Assembly: GCF_900411315.1 (NCBI RefSeq)
Contig: NZ_LS990887.1
Coordinates: 124,001-188,000 of the forward strand
DNA: 64,000 bases
Direction: 5' to 3'
From: Corynebacterium senegalense
Lineage (GTDB): Bacteria > Actinomycetota > Actinomycetes > Mycobacteriales > Mycobacteriaceae
This document shows positions 61,170 through 64,000 of this stretch, one piece after another. Each line of letters opens with the position of its first letter. The stretch's first letter is position 1. Under the pieces are notes generated by a model. That model saw nothing but the letters and a program-made list of their open reading frames with translations. It did no database searches and was not told the DNA's origin. The translations under genes were made by a program, and so were the position numbers.

Positions 61170-62117
61170 CTAGCTCCTCAGCTCGCGTCCGGTGATGTCG
61201 AGGAAGACGTCCTCGAGGTTGCGGTGGGACACACCCAGTCCGCGGATCTGCACGTTCTGGGCGGCCGCCTCGGCCGCCAGGGCGGCGATCAGCTCGGGGG
61301 AGGCCGCGCCCGCCACCTGGTAGTGGAGGGGCCGGCTGGCCTCCGCGGAGACGTCGAAACGCGCGAGCGCCGCGTTAAGGGCGGGCAGGTCGAGCGCCGA
61401 GGCCGTCTCGAGGGAGAGCAGGGGGGAGCGTTCGTGGCTCGTCAGCTCGGCGGGGGTGCCCTCGGCGACGACGGTGCCGCGGTCGACGATGACCACCTTG
61501 TCCGCCAGAGCCTCGGCCTCGTCCATGAGGTGCGTGGTCAGCAGGACTGAGACCCCGTCGCGGCGCATCGCGGAGACGATGTCCCACACGGCGAGGCGCG
61601 ACTGGGCGTCCATGCCCGCGGTCGGCTCGTCGAGGAAGATGAGCTCGGGCCGGCCGATCATGGCCAGCGCCAGGGACAGGCGCTGCTTCTGGCCGCCCGA
61701 GAGGCGTCGATAAGTGGTCTTTTGCAGCCCCCCGAGGCCGAGGAGCTCGATGAGCCAGTCAATGTCCATCGGGTCCTGGTTGTAGGACGCCGTCAGTTCC
61801 AGCATCTCGCGGACCTTGATGCCCGAGTAGGACCCGCCGCCCTGGAGCATGATCCCGATGCGGGAGCGGACCTTCTCCGGCTGGGTGACGGGGTCGATCC
61901 CGAGCACCGAGATGCTGCCGGAGGTGGGTTTGAGGAAGCCCTCGCACATCTCCACGGTGGTGGTCTTTCCCGCCCCGTTCGGCCCGAGCAGCGCGAGGAC
62001 CTCGCCGCGCTGCGCGGTGAAGGTCATGCCGTTCACGGCGGGCGTGTCCCCGAACCTCTTCGTCACGTCCCGCAGGACGAGGGCACCCTCGGGTGATCCT
62101 CCGAAAGTTGTAGTCAT
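61170..62117 (-). CDS. ABC-2 type transporter ATPase
   Basis: A 315-residue DrrA-like ATPase. Walker A GPNGAGKTT is at 45-53, the signature LSGGQKQRLSLALAM near 140, Walker B LIFLDEPTAGMD near 160, followed by the H-loop TTHLMDEAEAL. A C-terminal extension of about 90 residues (to LEDVFLDITGREL) is usual for this exporter class. It precedes the permease gene, and the two should form one exporter. Confidence 0.92.
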   Translation of the reverse strand: MTTTFGGSPEGALVLRDVTKRFGDTPAVNGMTFTAQRGEVLALLGPNGAGKTTTVEMCEGFLKPTSGSISVLGIDPVTQPEKVRSRIGIMLQGGGSYSGIKVREMLELTASYNQDPMDIDWLIELLGLGGLQKTTYRRLSGGQKQRLSLALAMIGRPELIFLDEPTAGMDAQSRLAVWDIVSAMRRDGVSVLLTTHLMDEAEALADKVVIVDRGTVVAEGTPAELTSHERSPLLSLETASALDLPALNAALARFDVSAEASRPLHYQVAGAASPELIAALAAEAAAQNVQIRGLGVSHRNLEDVFLDITGRELRS

Positions 62118-62166
62118 GGGTTAGGAGTGTAGACCCCGCCCGCCGGGGGCGGCACCTGATACGCGC

Positions 62167-63798
62167 CTAACTGAGGCTGCGCCGGCCGCGGCGGCGGTAC
62201 CACACCCACCCGCACGCGAAGAGGAACGCAAAGGCCAGGGCCGACGAGGCGTAGATGGTGAACACCGTGCCCGGCGGCAGCGCGAGCCCGCGAGGCAGGA
62301 CGAGGAAGCTGAACAAGGCGGAGTAGGCCGCCACCCCGGCGCGAAAGGCGAAGCGGTTGGCCCACGCGGAGAGGGGGAGAATCGCCCACAGCGGGTACCA
62401 GGGATGGACCACCGGGAAGAAGATCACCAGGGCGAGGGTGGACACCCCGAGCCCGCCGACCGGGTGGATGGTGCCGCGGTAGGTGGCCCAGAGCATGCGC
62501 ACCATGAAGCCGGCGGCGACCAGCACCCCGACCGCGCGGGTGATGGACATCATGGCCTCCGTGTGGTCACCGAGTCCGAGGAGCATGCCGATAAACCCGC
62601 CGATGACGCCGATGTCGGTGGTGATGGAGAGCCAGCTGCGGATGGTGGCAGCTCCCCCCTGGCCGGTGACCCAGCCGAGCCCGATCCCCGTCACCCACGA
62701 CGCGGCGGCGATCGAGGCCGCAAGCAGCGCCGCCTGGACACCCGCTGCGGCGGCGACGGACCACGCCCCCCAGCGCGGCCGCAGGGCGCGGGCGAGCGCC
62801 ATCCCGACAAACCCGAGTGCGATGAAGCCGGTCACCTTGACCATCCCGCCGCAGGAGATGAGCGCCCCGGAGGCCGCCAGCAGGCCCGCGGCGCGGGGCG
62901 GGGAGGCCGCGAGCGCGTCGATGCCCCGGAGGCCGAGCTCGAGGCCCACCAGGACGAAGCCGAGAAGGAGGGACTCGTTGTGGATTCCGCCGATGAGGTG
63001 CAGAAGCGACAGCGGGTTGAGCACCCCGAGCCAGAGCGCGGCGGGCGTGGCCACCCCGCAGCGCCGCGACAGGGCGATCACGCCCCACGCCGCCAGGCTC
63101 AGCCCCGCGACGGCGACGGCGCGGTGCGCCAGCACCCCCAGCAGGATGGAGTCGCCGGTCAGCCGCGAGATCAACGCCGCGACGCCGAGCGCCACCGGGC
63201 CGTAGGGGCTGGGGGAGTGCGCCCAGATGAAGGGCACCGAGCGCGCCAGCCTGTCCTCCGTGCCGAGGATCTCCACCGGGCCCGCCGCGTAGGGGTCGAG
63301 CCCCTGGCGCACGATCGAGCCCTGGGCGAGGTAGGAGTAGATGTCCTGCGTGAACAGGGGCGCGGTGACGAGCAGAGGCAGGATCCACGCGGCGAGGGTG
63401 CTCAGGACAACGCCGGTGCGCACGCGGGCCCGGTTGCCCCCCGCTCCGACGAAGGGCCCCATCAGCACCCAGGCGAGCACGAGCAGCCCGACGCCGAGGA
63501 TCACGAGGGCCGAGGACGCCTGCAGCATCCGCCCCATGAACGCCCCGCCGGGAAGCTGGCCGTAGGGGTTTCCCACCACGGGCAGGGCACCGCCGCCGAG
63601 GCCGCCCAGCCCAATGAGCAGGGTGCCCACCATTCCCACCCAGCGCAGGAGGGAAAAGCGGTTGAGCTCACTTATCGACGGCCGGGCCAGCGTGACGTCG
63701 TCAAGCGAGCCCTCGTGCAGCTCCGCGGAGCGCGACCCGGGCCTCCCCATGCGCGGGAGGATGCCGGTCGGGCGGGCGAGGCGGAGACGGGGTTTCAC
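62167..63798 (-). CDS. mptB: Polyprenol-phosphomannose alpha-1,6-mannosyltransferase
   Basis: A 543-residue GT-C type membrane mannosyltransferase with about 13 helices, acting in lipomannan/lipoarabinomannan synthesis. Recognisable parts are GNPYGQLPGGAFMGRMLQASS, the extracytoplasmic DIYSYLAQGSIVRQGLDPY and LHLIGGIHNESLLLGFVLVG. The position between the ABC pair and the suf region matches corynebacterial mptB. The GTG at 63798 is chosen because TAGACT lies 8 nt upstream without a Shine-Dalgarno site. Confidence 0.85.
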   Translation of the reverse strand: MKPRLRLARPTGILPRMGRPGSRSAELHEGSLDDVTLARPSISELNRFSLLRWVGMVGTLLIGLGGLGGGALPVVGNPYGQLPGGAFMGRMLQASSALVILGVGLLVLAWVLMGPFVGAGGNRARVRTGVVLSTLAAWILPLLVTAPLFTQDIYSYLAQGSIVRQGLDPYAAGPVEILGTEDRLARSVPFIWAHSPSPYGPVALGVAALISRLTGDSILLGVLAHRAVAVAGLSLAAWGVIALSRRCGVATPAALWLGVLNPLSLLHLIGGIHNESLLLGFVLVGLELGLRGIDALAASPPRAAGLLAASGALISCGGMVKVTGFIALGFVGMALARALRPRWGAWSVAAAAGVQAALLAASIAAASWVTGIGLGWVTGQGGAATIRSWLSITTDIGVIGGFIGMLLGLGDHTEAMMSITRAVGVLVAAGFMVRMLWATYRGTIHPVGGLGVSTLALVIFFPVVHPWYPLWAILPLSAWANRFAFRAGVAAYSALFSFLVLPRGLALPPGTVFTIYASSALAFAFLFACGWVWYRRRGRRSLS

Positions 63799-63806
63799 GG
63801 CCCCCG

Positions 63807-63812
63807 AGTCTA
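63807..63812 (-). promoter_or_regulatory. -10 box for leaderless mptB
   Basis: On the - strand TAGACT ends 8 nt before the mptB GTG at 63798. Confidence 0.5.
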
Positions 63813-63867
63813 TCGGAGCGCGGCGGCCGGAAGTGAGGCAACCCTTAGCGGTGGAATGATTAAAAGC

Positions 63868-63882
63868 ACACTACTGTTGTAA
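63868..63882 (+). promoter_or_regulatory. Candidate SufR operator
   Basis: ACACT-ACTGT-TGTAA lies upstream of the + strand gene at the right edge. I recall ACACT-N5-TGTGA as the site of mycobacterial SufR; this differs at one base. A second dyad, GAACA-CA-TGTTC (63909-63920), follows. Confidence 0.4.
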
Positions 63883-63963
63883 AAAGGTGGTGGCGGAATT
63901 GTGCCGAAGAACACATGTTCCGCACTGATTCGCATAGTGACGAGAGGCAAAAGAGGTGAGGAG

Positions 63964-64000
63964 ATGACGGAGCAGCCCCGCTCGATGGGCGGCGACACCC
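63964..64000 (+). CDS. Start of a + strand gene, probably sufR (partial)
   Basis: Only 12 codons (MTEQPRSMGGDT) are in the window. AGAGGTGAGGAG directly upstream provides a ribosome binding site for the ATG at 63964; an in-frame GTG at 63937 is possible. In other corynebacteria the ArsR-type regulator gene sufR, heading the suf operon, stands divergent from mptB at this place. The product is therefore inferred from synteny, not from its own sequence. Confidence 0.45.
   Translation, partial: MTEQPRSMGGDT

Noticed and set aside
62114-62389. Small - strand gene between the ABC ATPase and mptB
   Set aside because: It lies inside mptB in another frame with a Pro/Arg-rich composition and no start signal.

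Overview
The window is a GC-rich stretch of a Corynebacterium-type chromosome. Pointers to the genus are a tkt-tal-zwf-opcA-pgl operon with a TTG-started transketolase, an opcA gene, an mptB lipoglycan mannosyltransferase beside heme A genes, a mycobacterial-type integration host factor, a PriA without helicase motifs, and a perfect TAGAC-N6-GTCTA (McbR-type) operator in the metK promoter. Most of the window is conserved core chromosome. No tRNA, rRNA, insertion sequence, phage or CRISPR was seen.

Layout on the + strand: 3' end of aspS, a phosphotransferase-like gene, rarA, alaS, ruvX, mltG, aroE, an orphan A24 prepilin peptidase, then aroC-aroK-aroB-aroQ, pepQ, efp and nusB (1-14165). A class III-like PPK2 follows. 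Next comes a less conserved island (15.2-21.0 kb): a three-gene ribose-type ABC importer, a gene-free stretch with a 46-bp tandem array of palindromes, a zinc butanediol-type dehydrogenase, two overlapping YbjN-like genes and an internally shortened flavin reductase gene (the last three on the - strand). From 21.2 kb runs pyrR-pyrB-pyrC-carA-carB-pyrF behind a PyrR hairpin that covers the pyrR ribosome binding site. Then come mihF-gmk-rpoZ, coaBC, metK, priA-def-fmt-rsmB-rpe-ribD-ribE-ribBA-ribH, a PH-domain membrane protein, uvrC-rapZ-yvcK-whiA, gap-pgk-tpiA and secG.

A strong bidirectional-looking terminator at 51.65 kb separates secG from the - strand pentose phosphate operon (tkt-tal-zwf-opcA-pgl, read right to left). 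ctaB is divergent from tkt. ctaA, an ABC-2 exporter pair and mptB are on the - strand. The last bases hold the start of a + strand gene that synteny suggests is sufR.

The genes cover the shikimate pathway, de novo UMP synthesis, riboflavin synthesis, lower glycolysis, NADPH supply, one-carbon/SAM supply and translation. Regulation readable from the sequence: many starts lie 6-8 nt after a TAnnnT box (leaderless transcripts), the McbR operator at metK, the PyrR hairpin, and a candidate SufR site at the right end. The most unusual object is the palindromic 46-bp array at 18.03-18.48 kb.
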